Positions 12,167 through 22,295 of a stretch of DNA of 64,000 bases are shown here, piece by piece (positions within the stretch are counted from its first letter, which is position 1; the number at the start of each line of letters is the position of its first letter). The stretch is from Actinomadura spongiicola. Lineage in GTDB: Bacteria; Actinomycetota; Actinomycetes; Streptosporangiales; Streptosporangiaceae. A model generated the notes under the pieces. That model was given only the letters and a program-made list of their open reading frames with translations, was not told the origin of the DNA and searched no databases. Location: positions 372,001 to 436,000 of the forward strand of contig NZ_QVNQ01000004.1 of assembly GCF_003432485.1 (NCBI RefSeq), in the 5' to 3' direction. Made by a program: the position numbers and the translations under genes.

Positions 12167-12193
12167 GGCCGCGGACGGGGTGCGTCCGCGGCC
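12167..12193. terminator. Bidirectional terminator hairpin
   Basis: GGCCGCGGACG and CGTCCGCGGCC form an 11-bp perfect stem with a 5-nt loop between the convergent DUF1707 and glpX genes. There is no T-run, as is common for high-G+C genomes. Confidence 0.7.
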
Positions 12194-12198
12194 GTCCG

Positions 12199-13233
12199 CT
12201 ACACCGCGGTGTCGAAGTTGATGGAGCTGTAGGCGCGCAGCTTGCCGAGCTGGTGCTCGCTGGAGATCATCCGGATGGTCCCGCTGCGGGAGCGCATGAC
12301 GAGCGAGTTCGTGACGGCCGTGCCCTTGCGGTAGCGGACGCCGTCGACCAGCTCGCCGTCGGTGATGCCGGTCGCGGCGAAGAACACGTCGTCCGAGGTC
12401 ACCAGGTCGTCGGTGGTCAGCACCCGGCCGAGATCGTGACCCGCGTCGATCGCCTTGCGCCGCTCCTCCTCGTCCCGTGGCCACAGCCGGCCCTGGACCA
12501 CCCCGCCCAGCGCCTTGATCGCGCACGCCGCGATGATGCCCTCGGGCGTGCCGCCTATGCCGAGCAGCAGGTCGACGCCCGTGTGCGGACGGCACGCCAT
12601 GATCGCTCCGGCCACGTCGCCGTCCATGATGAACTTGATCCGCGCGCCCGCCTCGCGGACCTCCTTGACGATGCCCTCGTGCCGGGGACGGTCCAGGATG
12701 CAGACGGTCACGTCGTGGGGCGAGGAGCCCTTGGCGCGGGCGATCGCGCGGATGTTGTCGGCGATCGGACGTTCGATGTCGACGGCGTCGGCGGCCTCCG
12801 GGCCCGTCACGAGCTTCTCCATGTAGAACACGGCGGACGGGTCGAACATCGACCCGCGCGGCGCCACCGACAGCACCGCGATCGCGTTGTTCATGCCGAG
12901 CGCGGTCAGCCGCGTCCCGTCCACCGGGTCGACGGCGACGTCGCACTCGGCGCCGGAGCCGTCCCCGACCTCCTCGCCGTTGTAGAGCATCGGCGCGTTG
13001 TCCTTCTCGCCCTCGCCGATCACGACGACGCCCCGCATGGACACGGTGTTGATCAGCTGGCGCATCGCGTTGACCGCGGCACCGTCGGCGCCGTTCTTGT
13101 CCCCGCGGCCGACCCAGCGGGCCGCGGCCATGGCGGCGGCCTCGGTCACCCGTACCAGCTCCATCGCCAGGTTGCGGTCCGGGGCCGCGGGCTCGGTGGT
13201 GAGCGGGGAGGTAACGGTGCTCTCATCGGTCAT
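12199..13233 (-). CDS. glpX: Class II fructose-1,6-bisphosphatase
   Basis: A 344-residue enzyme that hydrolyses fructose-1,6-bisphosphate to fructose-6-phosphate in gluconeogenesis. Visible motifs include [13 protein letters not shown], the metal-binding [19 protein letters not shown] and LWPRDEEER, all characteristic of GlpX. The length is normal. ATG 13233 is preceded by AAGGGGG at a normal distance. GlpX is the usual, and often the only, FBPase of actinobacteria, and it sits beside the fumarase genes in Mycobacterium and Streptomyces, as here. Confidence 0.97.
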   Translation of the reverse strand: MTDESTVTSPLTTEPAAPDRNLAMELVRVTEAAAMAAARWVGRGDKNGADGAAVNAMRQLINTVSMRGVVVIGEGEKDNAPMLYNGEEVGDGSGAECDVAVDPVDGTRLTALGMNNAIAVLSVAPRGSMFDPSAVFYMEKLVTGPEAADAVDIERPIADNIRAIARAKGSSPHDVTVCILDRPRHEGIVKEVREAGARIKFIMDGDVAGAIMACRPHTGVDLLLGIGGTPEGIIAACAIKALGGVVQGRLWPRDEEERRKAIDAGHDLGRVLTTDDLVTSDDVFFAATGITDGELVDGVRYRKGTAVTNSLVMRSRSGTIRMISSEHQLGKLRAYSSINFDTAV

Positions 13234-13435
13234 GACGGCGCGGCCCCCTTGTGGGTGGTGAACACGTTCTGTTGTGAACTCGGATTCTCCGTGGACCGGA
13301 CGCCCTGCAACAAATTGGACCAGACCAGCGGGTCACTGGTCGTACCGGCACGGATGGAGCGTTCAGGTAGCCGCGACGGTGAAGCCGGAAGTGACGGCCG
13401 CACGGGGAAGGGATGTTTCCCCCTGGGAGAGGGCG

Positions 13436-13441
13436 TAATCT
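13436..13441 (+). promoter_or_regulatory. -10-like TAATCT before TetR gene
   Basis: TAATCT ends 8 nt before ATG 13450, and no good Shine-Dalgarno sequence is seen. The fit is weaker than the 6-7 nt cases in this window. Confidence 0.4.
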
Positions 13442-13449
13442 CAGGCACC

Positions 13450-14115
13450 ATGAGCAGCCATATCGACGTCCCGCCCGGTGGGGTGACCCGCTCCGACGGC
13501 GCGGGGCCCGCCGACGTTCCCGCGCGCAGTTCCGACCGCGGGGCGGCCACCCGCGGCGCCCTGCTCGCCGCGGCGAGGGACGTCTTCTGCGAGTCGGGTT
13601 TCGCCCAGGCGGCGGTGACCGACATCGTCGCGAAGGCGGGCGCGAGCGTCGGCAGCCTGTACCACCACTTCAGCGGTAAGGCCGACCTGTACCTGACGCT
13701 GTACGAGAACTTCCAGAACGGTCAGCAGGTGCGGACCCGCCAGGCGATCAACGCCGTGCGGGAGGCGGGCGTGACCGACCCGATGCAGCAGTTCCTCGCC
13801 GGTGCCACCGCCTACTTCGACGGCTGCATCAAGGAGCGCGACGTCGCCCGGCTGTTCATCTCCGGCGACGGCCCGCCCGGCTTCGACCGCGTGATGCGGC
13901 AGCGGCTCGGCACCTGGGCGCGCCGCAACGCCGCGCTGTTCAACACCGCCGACGGCGGCGTCGACGAGGCCCTGGTCATGGTGCTGACCGGCGCGATGGC
14001 GGGGGCGGTGTCGGAGGTCTCGCTGATGGACGACGAGGACGCCGCCCGCAGGCTCGCCGACGAGATCGTGGCCATTCTCGGCACGATCAGGAACCCCCGT
14101 ACGGGGCACGGCTGA
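13450..14115 (+). CDS. TetR-family transcriptional regulator
   Basis: A 221-residue regulator. A disordered ~30-residue N-terminus is followed by the TetR helix-turn-helix (LLAAARDVFCESGFAQAAVTDIVAKAG, GSLYHHFSGKADLY). The C-terminal helical ligand domain ends in TGAMAGAVSEVS. It is divergent from glpX across 216 bp and 20 bp upstream of the DUF4245 gene. It probably controls one of these or itself; the ligand is unknown. ATG 13450 is chosen for the -10-like element before it and because the longer frame is non-coding in character. Confidence 0.9.
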   Translation: MSSHIDVPPGGVTRSDGAGPADVPARSSDRGAATRGALLAAARDVFCESGFAQAAVTDIVAKAGASVGSLYHHFSGKADLYLTLYENFQNGQQVRTRQAINAVREAGVTDPMQQFLAGATAYFDGCIKERDVARLFISGDGPPGFDRVMRQRLGTWARRNAALFNTADGGVDEALVMVLTGAMAGAVSEVSLMDDEDAARRLADEIVAILGTIRNPRTGHG

Positions 14116-14135
14116 CCGTACGGGATCCTGGAGAG

Positions 14136-14876
14136 GTGACCGACAAGAGGCAGTCCTCCGTCCCGGAGACGGAGGCACAGCACGCGGACGCCCCCGAGGA
14201 CGCCACCGAGGCCGCTCGTGAGGACGCCCCCGGGGACGTCCCCGAGGGTGCTCCCGGCGGGCGGCCCGTGATCCAGGTGAGTCCGGGCACGCACAAGCGG
14301 CTGACCACCGGGCTCGGCGGCTTCGCCATGGCGATGGGCGCCTGCCTGCTGCTCGTGCTGGTGATCTACGCCATCACGCCGCGCAGTGACGAGGAGGTCC
14401 TGCCGACCGTCGACTACGGCTCGCAGCTGTGGGTGATGCGCAACGACGCGCCCTTCACCGTGCACGCGCCCGAGGGGCTCCCCGCCCGGTGGCGCCCCAC
14501 CAGCTCCCGCGTCCACGGCCTGGACGACGCGGACAAGAAGAAGCCCATCGCCTGGCATCTGGGCTTCGTGACGCCGAACGACGAGTACGCGGCCCTGGAG
14601 CAGAGCGACGAGAAGGCGTCCGAGTACATCCCGCGCATGGCCAACAGCAGCAAGCCGACCGGAACGCACCAGGTCAACGGCGTCGCCTGGGCGAAGTACC
14701 ACCGCAAGGACAAGAAGGCGAACTCCCTCGCCCGGACCTTGCCGGACGGCGTGAGCATCGTGGTGACCGGCACGGCGTCCTACGAGGAGCTGGCGATCCT
14801 GGCCGCGTCCCTGAAGCCGCAGAGCAAGAACGGCGCCGGGCTGACGCCCACGGCGACCCCCGCCCCGGGGTCCTGA
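14136..14876 (+). CDS. DUF4245 membrane-anchored protein
   Basis: A 246-residue protein. The first ~60 residues are acidic and disordered. One membrane segment (FAMAMGACLLLVLVIYAI) follows, then an extracytoplasmic domain with the DUF4245 pattern (VHAPEGLPARWRPTSSR, WHLGFVTPNDEYAALEQS). The function of the family is unknown. Its position beside glpX and xseBA is conserved from Mycobacterium (where the neighbour of glpX is of this kind) to Streptomyces. GTG 14136 has GGAGAG just upstream. It converges with xseB. Confidence 0.88.
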   Translation: MTDKRQSSVPETEAQHADAPEDATEAAREDAPGDVPEGAPGGRPVIQVSPGTHKRLTTGLGGFAMAMGACLLLVLVIYAITPRSDEEVLPTVDYGSQLWVMRNDAPFTVHAPEGLPARWRPTSSRVHGLDDADKKKPIAWHLGFVTPNDEYAALEQSDEKASEYIPRMANSSKPTGTHQVNGVAWAKYHRKDKKANSLARTLPDGVSIVVTGTASYEELAILAASLKPQSKNGAGLTPTATPAPGS

Positions 14877-14912
14877 GCGGCGGGCGCGCGACCCGACCGA
14901 AGAACGGTGTGA

Positions 14913-15158
14913 TCAGAAGGGCGCGGCCGTGTCGCCGTTCCCCGGCCGTTCGAGCGCGGCGGCCAGCCGGGCCCGCGCGCCCTCCAGCCACTCCTCGCAG
15001 ATCGCGGCGAGCCTCTCGCCCCGCTCCCACAGGCCGAGCGACTCCTCCAGCGTCAGCCCGCCCGCCTCCAGCCGCTTGACGACGTCCGCCAGTTCGTCGC
15101 GTGCCTGCTCGTACGACGGCTTGTCCGCCGTCCCCTTCTCGTCCGCCACCTGCCCCAC
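14913..15158 (-). CDS. xseB: Exodeoxyribonuclease VII small subunit
   Basis: An 81-residue protein with the XseB pattern: SYEQARDELADVVKRLEAGGLTLEESLGLWERGE, forming paired helices. It binds the large subunit to make exonuclease VII, which degrades single-stranded DNA from both ends. It lies 15 bp downstream of xseA on the same strand. Confidence 0.95.
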   Translation of the reverse strand: MGQVADEKGTADKPSYEQARDELADVVKRLEAGGLTLEESLGLWERGERLAAICEEWLEGARARLAAALERPGNGDTAAPF

Positions 15159-15173
15159 CCTACGGTTCTCCCG

Positions 15174-16388
15174 TCACGAGTCCGCGCGTTCCGCGACCGT
15201 CACGCCGAGACGGCCCGACGCCAGCCGCACCTGGAGCCGCTCGCCGTCCCGCACCGCCGACGACTCCCGCACGACCGACGCGTCCTCCCGCTGGACGATC
15301 GCGTACCCGCGTTCGAGCGTCGCGGCGGGGGAGAGGGTCAACAGCCGGGCGCGGGTGTGGGCCAGCTGGTCCCCGGCCCGGTCCAGCGCGCCGGACAGGC
15401 AGCGCCTCGACCGGTCGCGCAGCGCCATGACCTGCTCGGACTGCCGTTCGATCTCCCGCACCGGGTCCGCCAGCGCCGGCCGTGACCGGATCGAGCGCAG
15501 CCACGCCTCCTCCCGCTCCAGACCGCCCGCCAGGCAGCGCCGTCCCCGGTCGCGCAGCTGCCGGACGAGCTGGAGCTGCTCCCGCACGTCCGGGACCGTC
15601 TTCTTCGCCGCGTCGGTCGGGGTGGAGGCCCGCACGTCCGCGACCAGGTCCAGGATGGGGGAGTCCTGCTCGTGCCCGATGGCGCTGACGACGGGGGTGC
15701 GGGCCGCGGACACCGCGCGGACGAGCGCCTCGTCCGAGAACGGCAGCAGATCCTCCATCGCGCCCCCGCCCCGCGCGATGACGATCACGTCGATGTCCGG
15801 GTCGGCGTCCAGCGCGCGGAGCGCCTCCATCACCTCACCGACCGCGTACGGGCCCTGCACCGCGGTGTTCTCGACCCGGAACGCCACCGCGGGCCATCGC
15901 CGCCGCGCGTTCTGCAGGACGTCGTGCTCGGCGTCGGAGTCGCGGCCGCAGATCAGCCCGATCCTGCCGGGCAGGAACGGAAGCGGCCGCTTGCGCTCGG
16001 GCCGGAACAGCCCCTCGGCGGCCAGCACCCGCTTGAGCCGCTCCAACCGGGCCAGCAGCTCCCCGACGCCGACCGGCCGGACCTCCAGGACGCTGAGCGA
16101 GAACGTCCCGCGGTTGATCCAGAAGTCGGGCTTGGCGTGGACGACGACGCGGGCGCCGTCCGTCACCGCCGGTCCGGCCGCCTCGAACACGGCGCGGGGC
16201 CCGACGACCCGAACCGACATGTTCGCCACCGGATCGCGGAGCGTCATGTAGACCGTCCCGCCCCGGGCGTTCAGGTCGGTGATCTGCCCCTCAACCCAGA
16301 TACGCCCGAGCCGACCGATCCAACCGCTCACCGCCTGCAGAACCGTCCGAACCGGAACGGGTGACTCCGCCGAGGTCTCCATCGCCAT
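15174..16388 (-). CDS. xseA: Exodeoxyribonuclease VII large subunit
   Basis: A 404-residue protein. Residues ~10-105 form the OB-fold DNA-binding domain ([24 protein letters not shown]). The catalytic domain follows, with [41 protein letters not shown] and [27 protein letters not shown] coiled-coil region and C-terminal segment ([16 protein letters not shown]) end it. The partner xseB is 15 bp downstream. ATG 16388 lacks a Shine-Dalgarno sequence but has TAAGCT 6 nt upstream, indicating a leaderless message. Confidence 0.96.
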   Translation of the reverse strand: MAMETSAESPVPVRTVLQAVSGWIGRLGRIWVEGQITDLNARGGTVYMTLRDPVANMSVRVVGPRAVFEAAGPAVTDGARVVVHAKPDFWINRGTFSLSVLEVRPVGVGELLARLERLKRVLAAEGLFRPERKRPLPFLPGRIGLICGRDSDAEHDVLQNARRRWPAVAFRVENTAVQGPYAVGEVMEALRALDADPDIDVIVIARGGGAMEDLLPFSDEALVRAVSAARTPVVSAIGHEQDSPILDLVADVRASTPTDAAKKTVPDVREQLQLVRQLRDRGRRCLAGGLEREEAWLRSIRSRPALADPVREIERQSEQVMALRDRSRRCLSGALDRAGDQLAHTRARLLTLSPAATLERGYAIVQREDASVVRESSAVRDGERLQVRLASGRLGVTVAERADS

Positions 16389-16394
16389 ACAGGA

Positions 16395-16400
16395 AGCTTA
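16395..16400 (-). promoter_or_regulatory. -10 element TAAGCT for leaderless xseA start
   Basis: TAAGCT on the minus strand ends 6 nt before ATG 16388, within an A+T-rich patch that stands out from the surrounding sequence. Confidence 0.55.
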
Positions 16401-16540
16401 ATTATCGCAGGCTCGGCCCACTTCGCTCGCCTTCGGCGTCGCTGCACCGAGCGGGTCACGCGTTCGCGCGGGCTGAGGCCACGTCGTAACAGGCCCTCGG
16501 CTGCGTCCCGTCCGGTTCGCTCCCGTTCGGGTCGGAGTGA

Positions 16541-17299
16541 TTAGCTCGTGCCGTTTAGTTTTGCGATGCGGCGCTCGTACATGCGGATGACGTCCTCGCG
16601 GGCGGCGTGCTTGCGCTCGTACTCGCGCAGCAGCTTCACCTGGTCGACGGACAGGCCGCGCAGGCGGGCGCGCAGCTGCGGCAGCGTGGCGTTGTCGTAG
16701 TCGGGCACCGGAAGGCTCTCCGCGAGGCGCTCCGCCTCGGCGGGCGCGGCGGGCTTGCTCTCCGGCCTCGGCTCGAACTCCGCCTTGCCGTTCGACCGGG
16801 CGGCTTCGTCCTTCGGCTGGTCCTCGGTCTTGCCCTTTGACTCGGCGTGGCGCCTACCGAGAGCGCCGGGCTTCGCGGGCTTCGGCGGCGGCCCTGGACG
16901 GGCGTGCTTCGGCGTGTGCCGTGTCCCGCCGCCCGGTTTGCCGATGGAGATCTCCTCACCGGCCGACGGTCCCGCGTGCTTCGGCCGCGCGGGCCCCGGC
17001 TCGGGCGCGGGCTTCGGCTCGGTGTCGGGCTCCGGCTCCTCGCCGTGGACGCGTTCCAGCACCCGTCCCACGACCTTCTCGGCCGTGCCCTGGACGTCGT
17101 CGCGCAGCCGTCCGAGCACCGGCTTCACACCGCCGCCCTCGGTGATCTCCTTGAAGTCGCGGGTCACCCGGTCGCCGAGCAGCAGCGCCCGGCCGACACC
17201 GAACATGGCCAGCCGGACGGCGTGCAACGGAAGCTCGCGGACCTGTTCGCCCACCGTGTCCTGAACCTGCTGTTTGAGGCGGCGCGGCGATTTCGTCAT
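16541..17299 (-). CDS. Lipid-droplet-associated (MLDS/Rv1109c-like) protein
   Basis: A 252-residue protein. The N-terminal ~80 residues ([20 protein letters not shown], then an amphipathic helical run ending [11 protein letters not shown]) and the C-terminal ~60 residues ([38 protein letters not shown]) look structured. They are joined by a Pro/Lys/Glu-rich disordered linker. The C-terminal block and the position beside xseA and ispH match the actinobacterial family that includes Mycobacterium Rv1109c and the Rhodococcus lipid-droplet protein MLDS. The family match is recalled, not computed. ATG 17299 has GAGGAAAG upstream. The role on storage-lipid droplets is inferred. Confidence 0.65.
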   Translation of the reverse strand: MTKSPRRLKQQVQDTVGEQVRELPLHAVRLAMFGVGRALLLGDRVTRDFKEITEGGGVKPVLGRLRDDVQGTAEKVVGRVLERVHGEEPEPDTEPKPAPEPGPARPKHAGPSAGEEISIGKPGGGTRHTPKHARPGPPPKPAKPGALGRRHAESKGKTEDQPKDEAARSNGKAEFEPRPESKPAAPAEAERLAESLPVPDYDNATLPQLRARLRGLSVDQVKLLREYERKHAAREDVIRMYERRIAKLNGTS

Positions 17300-17538
17300 C
17301 GTCTTTCCTCTTCCTTGCCGCATCGAACACCGGATCGGTCACGCGGCATCGCTCGTCGTTGGTCACTCTGCCCCACGGGTGCGATCACGGTCACCCCGAG
17401 TTAATGGAAATCTGTCCAAAATCGGCGTGCGAAGGATCACACCGCGTCCCACCAGGGGATCGTCCCCACCGGGGACGGGCTCTCACCCCGTCCGGCGGGC
17501 CCCTACCGCCGCCGTGCGGCCCCCGCGCCGCCAACTCG

Positions 17539-17544
17539 TACGAT
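17539..17544 (+). promoter_or_regulatory. -10 element TACGAT for leaderless ispH start
   Basis: TACGAT ends 6 nt before ATG 17551; no ribosome site is present. It excludes the longer open frame that begins at 17359. Confidence 0.55.
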
Positions 17545-17550
17545 AGACGC

Positions 17551-18516
17551 ATGACCGCCAACACCGAGCGCCGTGTCCTGCTCGCCAAGCCGCGTGGTTA
17601 CTGCGCGGGGGTCGACCGTGCGGTGCAGACGGTCGAGATCGCCCTGGAGAAGTACGGGGCGCCGATCTATGTCCGGAAACAGATCGTCCACAACGTCCAC
17701 GTCGTCAAGACGCTGGAGGAACGCGGCGCGATCTTCGTGGACGAGACCGAGGAGGTCCCCGAGGGCGCCATCGTGGTGTTCTCCGCCCACGGTGTCGCGC
17801 CCGTCGTGCACGAGGAGGCCCAGAACCTCGGCCTGCGCACGATCGACGCGACGTGCCCGCTGGTCACCAAGGTCCACAAGGAGGCCGTGCGGTTCGCCGC
17901 GCAGGGCTACGACATCCTGCTGATCGGGCACGAGGGCCACGAGGAGGTCATCGGCACCACCGGCGAGGCGCCCGACCACATCCATCTGGTGGACGGCCCG
18001 GACGACGTCGTCAACGTCACCGTCCGCGACCCGGAGAAGGTCGCGTGGCTGTCGCAGACCACGCTGTCGGTCGACGAGACCGTCGCCACCGTCGAGAAGC
18101 TGCGCGAACGGTTCCCCAAGCTGACGGATCCGCCGTCCGACGACATCTGCTACGCCACGCAGAACCGGCAGGTCGCGGTGAAGGAGATGGCGGCCCGGTC
18201 CGACCTCGTCATCGTGGTCGGCTCGACGAACTCGTCCAACTCCGTGCGGCTCGTCGAGGTCGCCAAGGAGCACGGCGCGGACGACGCTCGACTGGTCGAC
18301 TACGCCGAGCACATCGATCCCGCCTGGCTGGAGGGTGTCACCACCGTCGGCGTCACCAGCGGCGCGTCCGTCCCGGACGAGCTGGTTCAGGAAGTGCTGG
18401 CGTGGCTTTACGAGCGCGGGTTCGGCGAGGCGGAGGAGATCGAGTCCGTTTCGGAGCACATGCGCTTCTCGCTCCCGAAGGAACTCCGCAAGGACCTGCG
18501 CATCACGCCGGTCTGA
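17551..18516 (+). CDS. ispH: 4-hydroxy-3-methylbut-2-enyl diphosphate reductase
   Basis: A 321-residue [4Fe-4S] enzyme catalysing the last step of the methylerythritol phosphate pathway, giving isopentenyl and dimethylallyl diphosphate. Cluster ligands are visible as Cys18 in [21 protein letters not shown] and [35 protein letters not shown] and [15 protein letters not shown] are further IspH signatures. The length is normal. ATG 17551 follows a leaderless -10 element. It is convergent, with a 4-bp gap, to the DUF6542 gene. Confidence 0.97.
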   Translation: MTANTERRVLLAKPRGYCAGVDRAVQTVEIALEKYGAPIYVRKQIVHNVHVVKTLEERGAIFVDETEEVPEGAIVVFSAHGVAPVVHEEAQNLGLRTIDATCPLVTKVHKEAVRFAAQGYDILLIGHEGHEEVIGTTGEAPDHIHLVDGPDDVVNVTVRDPEKVAWLSQTTLSVDETVATVEKLRERFPKLTDPPSDDICYATQNRQVAVKEMAARSDLVIVVGSTNSSNSVRLVEVAKEHGADDARLVDYAEHIDPAWLEGVTTVGVTSGASVPDELVQEVLAWLYERGFGEAEEIESVSEHMRFSLPKELRKDLRITPV

Positions 18517-18520
18517 TCTG

Positions 18521-19168
18521 TCAGTCGTTCTGGTGGAGGCGGCGCCGTTCCCGGGCGTGGGAACGGGTGGTCGACTTGGCGGGCGACTCGTCCCACCGGA
18601 CGGGGTTCTCGTTCTCCTCCTTCTCGAAGAGGCGAACCCCGGCGAGCTTGTCCCGTAGTTCCCTGACGTTCGTCCTCACCCCGCGGGCCAGGCAGATGAC
18701 CACGACCAGCGCCGTACCGAAGAACAGCCACGGCGCGGTGGACGCCAGCGCGGTGAACACGCCCACGGTGAGGCCGCGCAGCAGCGACCCGTGGCCGAGC
18801 GTGGTGACGAGGACGACCGTGAACGTGGCGCCGAAGAACACCACCGGCGGGCTGACGACGAGCGTGAGCAGGTCGGCGGGACGGGTCGCGAACGCGGCGA
18901 GCGCGCAGCCGATCGCGAAGCCCGCGCCGGCGAGCAGCGGCACCCCGAACCAGCGCGACAGCAGCCCGCACACCACCCCGGTGCCGAACATGACGACGAT
19001 GCCGCCGCGTCCGGTGAGACTGGTCGCGCCGCTCGTGGAGGCCGCCGCCCGCGTCCGCGCGGAGGCGCCGCGTTCACGTGCCACCTGACCCCCTGGCGCC
19101 GACGACGCGCCGCCCGGCGTGTCGCGTACCGTCGAAGGACTCTTCGAAGAACTCGTCGTGGAACTCAT
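18521..19168 (-). CDS. DUF6542-type membrane protein
   Basis: A 215-residue protein with a Ser/Thr/Ala-rich N-terminus of ~50 residues and four membrane segments (GGIVVMFGTGVVCGLLSRWF, LLAGAGFAIGCALAAFA, VVFFGATFTVVLVTTL, APWLFFGTALVVVICLA). A basic C-terminal tail ends it. This family is repeatedly found between ispH and ychF in actinobacteria; its function is unknown. ATG 19168 is fixed by an ATGA overlap with the rmuC stop codon and by AAGGGG 5 nt upstream, over GTG 19174. Confidence 0.82.
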   Translation of the reverse strand: MSSTTSSSKSPSTVRDTPGGASSAPGGQVARERGASARTRAAASTSGATSLTGRGGIVVMFGTGVVCGLLSRWFGVPLLAGAGFAIGCALAAFATRPADLLTLVVSPPVVFFGATFTVVLVTTLGHGSLLRGLTVGVFTALASTAPWLFFGTALVVVICLARGVRTNVRELRDKLAGVRLFEKEENENPVRWDESPAKSTTRSHARERRRLHQND

Positions 19169-20544
19169 CGCCACCCCTTCCGCCGGTCGTTCTGCTCAGG
19201 GATGGGCCGTCCGCCGAAACCTATCGCCTCGGCTCCCGAGCGCGGCCGGGGATGATCCTCGCCGCCGGTGATGTCGTCGGAGTCGTCGCTGGAGATGTCG
19301 TCGTGGAGTCGGTCGTCCGGAGGGGCGGAGAACGGTTCGTCGTGGGCGGTCAGTTCGGCGGCGGAGAGCGCGCGGGGGCTCTCCTCCACGGGATCCGGCC
19401 CGTCCAGGCCCTCGTCGACCACGCCCAGTTCGTTGAGCCTGCGCGCGCTGACCAGCACGCGGGTTTCGAGAGTGCCGACCGTCCGGTTGTAGGACTTGAT
19501 GGCGCCGGTCAGCGCGCGGCCCAGGTCGTCCACATGCCGGCCCATCGTTCCCAGGCGCTCGTACAGTTCCTTGCCGAGATCGAACACCGCGCGTGCGTTC
19601 CGTGACAGGGCGGCCTGTTGCCAGGCGTAGGACGCCGTCCGCAGCATCGAGATGAGGGTCGTGGGTGTGGCGATGTGCACGCGGCGGCGCATCGCGTACT
19701 CCAGCAGGCCCGGGTCGCGGTCGAGCGCGGGCGCGAGGAACGCCTCACCCGGAATGAACAGGACGACGAACTCCGGTGCGGGGCTGAACGCCTGCCAGTA
19801 CGACTTCGCCGCCAGCCGGTCGACATGGTCGCGCAGATGCCGGGCGTGGGCGTCCAGCCGCACCGGATCGCCGCTCTCGGCGGCCTGAAGGTACGCGGCC
19901 AGCGACACCTTGGAGTCGACGACGATGCTCTTGCCACCCACCAGCCGGACCACCATGTCGGGGCGCACCCTCCCGTCGACGGTGACGGCATCGGCCTGCT
20001 CGTCGAAGTCGCAGTGGTGCGTCATCCCGGCGAGTTCCACGACGCGGCGCAGTTGTAGCTCGCCCCACCGTCCGCGTGCCTCCGGCCGTTGCAGCGCCCG
20101 GACGAGCGACCGCGTCTCGCGGCGCAGCTGGTCGGAGCTCTGCCGGACGAAGTCGACCTGCTTGGCCAGCATCGCGTGCGATTCGCGGCGCCCCGTCTCG
20201 ACCTCGCGGAGCTGCTCCTCCACCTTGGCGAGGGTCTCCTTCAACGGCGCTACGAGATGCTCGACGGCCTGCTCCCGCCGCCGCAGCTCACCGGCCGCCT
20301 CGACGCCCGCGGCCTTGAGCCGCGCGTCCGCCAGTTCCAGGAACCGCTGGTTGCTGGCGTCCAGCGCCTTCGCCGACAGGTTCTCGAAATGCCCGGCCAT
20401 CCGCTCCTCGGCGTAGGCGAGCTTCTCCTCGGCCGCCCTGGCCCGCGCGATCAGGCCGCCCTGCCGACCGGTCGCGAGCGCGTACCCGGCGACGACGCCG
20501 AACACGGCGCCGACGACGAGGCCGGTGAACAGCGCGAGGTCCAT
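19165..20544 (-). CDS. rmuC: DNA recombination protein RmuC
   Basis: A 459-residue protein with an N-terminal membrane anchor (LFTGLVVGAVFGVVAGYAL), a ~150-residue coiled coil and the RmuC nuclease-like core. Motifs include GRWGELQLRRVVELAGM, KSIVVDSKVSLAAYL, FVVLFIPGEAFLAPAL and ATPTTLISMLRTASYAW. RmuC is thought to limit inversion of short repeats in Escherichia coli. The C-terminal ~70 residues are acidic and disordered, as often in actinobacteria. ATG 20544 is preceded by GAGG at very short spacing. The longer open frame upstream, to 20781, overlaps ychF and is not coding. Confidence 0.93.
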   Translation of the reverse strand: MDLALFTGLVVGAVFGVVAGYALATGRQGGLIARARAAEEKLAYAEERMAGHFENLSAKALDASNQRFLELADARLKAAGVEAAGELRRREQAVEHLVAPLKETLAKVEEQLREVETGRRESHAMLAKQVDFVRQSSDQLRRETRSLVRALQRPEARGRWGELQLRRVVELAGMTHHCDFDEQADAVTVDGRVRPDMVVRLVGGKSIVVDSKVSLAAYLQAAESGDPVRLDAHARHLRDHVDRLAAKSYWQAFSPAPEFVVLFIPGEAFLAPALDRDPGLLEYAMRRRVHIATPTTLISMLRTASYAWQQAALSRNARAVFDLGKELYERLGTMGRHVDDLGRALTGAIKSYNRTVGTLETRVLVSARRLNELGVVDEGLDGPDPVEESPRALSAAELTAHDEPFSAPPDDRLHDDISSDDSDDITGGEDHPRPRSGAEAIGFGGRPIPEQNDRRKGWR

Positions 20545-20675
20545 TCCCTCATCGTGACAGCGCCGCCGCGAACGACGACCGCGACGCGCCGGGAGGCCCC
20601 GCGTCCCCGGACATTCGGCGTCCACCCATGACTCACCGGGAGATCCGGACAGCCCAACGGGTCCGGCTCCGCCCA

Positions 20676-20681
20676 TAAACT
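20676..20681 (+). promoter_or_regulatory. -10-like TAAACT before ychF
   Basis: TAAACT ends 8 nt before GTG 20690. No Shine-Dalgarno sequence is seen, so a leaderless or near-leaderless message is likely. Confidence 0.4.
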
Positions 20682-20689
20682 TGACGGCC

Positions 20690-21781
<1,092 letters not shown>

Positions 21782-22079
21782 CCGTCCCCGGCGGTCGCCC
21801 GGACGGGCCGCTTGTGAACAGGGACGTGACCCGTGTGAGATTGGCAACAGCGGGGTCGTCGGGGCTCACGGTGCCGCTGAGCTGGGAGTTCTGTCGATGG
21901 ATGTCCCAAATCCGATAGTTTGCCGGATTCTTTCGGGAACAGATTGCGGCCGGTGACGTCACTTCGTCACCAAGCACCTCCCGGGTCGCGGCGCTTGTCC
22001 GGAACCGGGCCCCGCGCACTGTTCGGAGCCTTAGATAGGGGAACGTCACCGTTTGGCAATCTTCCCTGTTCCTGCTGAG

Positions 22080-22097
22080 GTGGATTGCATTATCCAC
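22080..22097. promoter_or_regulatory. Inverted repeat, possible operator
   Basis: GTGGAT-TGCATT-ATCCAC is a perfect 6-bp inverted repeat with a 6-bp A+T-rich spacer, about 200 bp before the tcpC-like gene. The geometry suits a dimeric regulator. No known consensus was recognised. Confidence 0.4.
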
Positions 22098-22205
22098 AAC
22101 CGCGTGCCGGGGCTGTGCTTCGCCGGGATGCGCTGGAACAATTGACGCCCGTGGTTACCCTGGGCCCGGGATGGGTTCAGAAAGGGCCACTCGGGCAACA
22201 CGACC

Positions 22206-22260
22206 AGCCACACAGGACCAGCCCACAAGACCAGCCACACAGGACCAGGCACACAGGACC
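22206..22260 (+). repeat. Four imperfect 13-14 bp tandem repeats
   Basis: Four units close to AGCCACACAGGACC follow each other immediately upstream of the tcpC-like gene (start 22296). They lie in non-coding sequence and resemble iterons in layout. A replication or regulatory role is speculative. Confidence 0.55.
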
Positions 22261-22295
22261 GCGCCGACCGGGGGCGAGGCGCGAGCGGAGGCAGG

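Larger units (their letters stand above)
21782..22295 (+). other. 514-bp region upstream of the secretion-like operon
   Basis: No supported gene. It is less G+C-rich than its surroundings around 21890-22100 and contains an 18-bp inverted repeat (22080-22097) and four short tandem repeats (22206-22260). It is the only sizeable gap before the tcp-like operon and so should hold its promoter, but I could not assign -35/-10 boxes with confidence. Confidence 0.5.

Noticed and set aside
17378..17398. GTGCGATCACGGTCACC as a third CRP-like site upstream of ispH
   Set aside because: At least two mismatches in the half-sites, and no symmetry beyond them.
22142..22161. TTGACG and TACCCT as a promoter for the secretion operon
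   Set aside because: The spacing between the two boxes is only 8 bp, far below the ~17 bp required.
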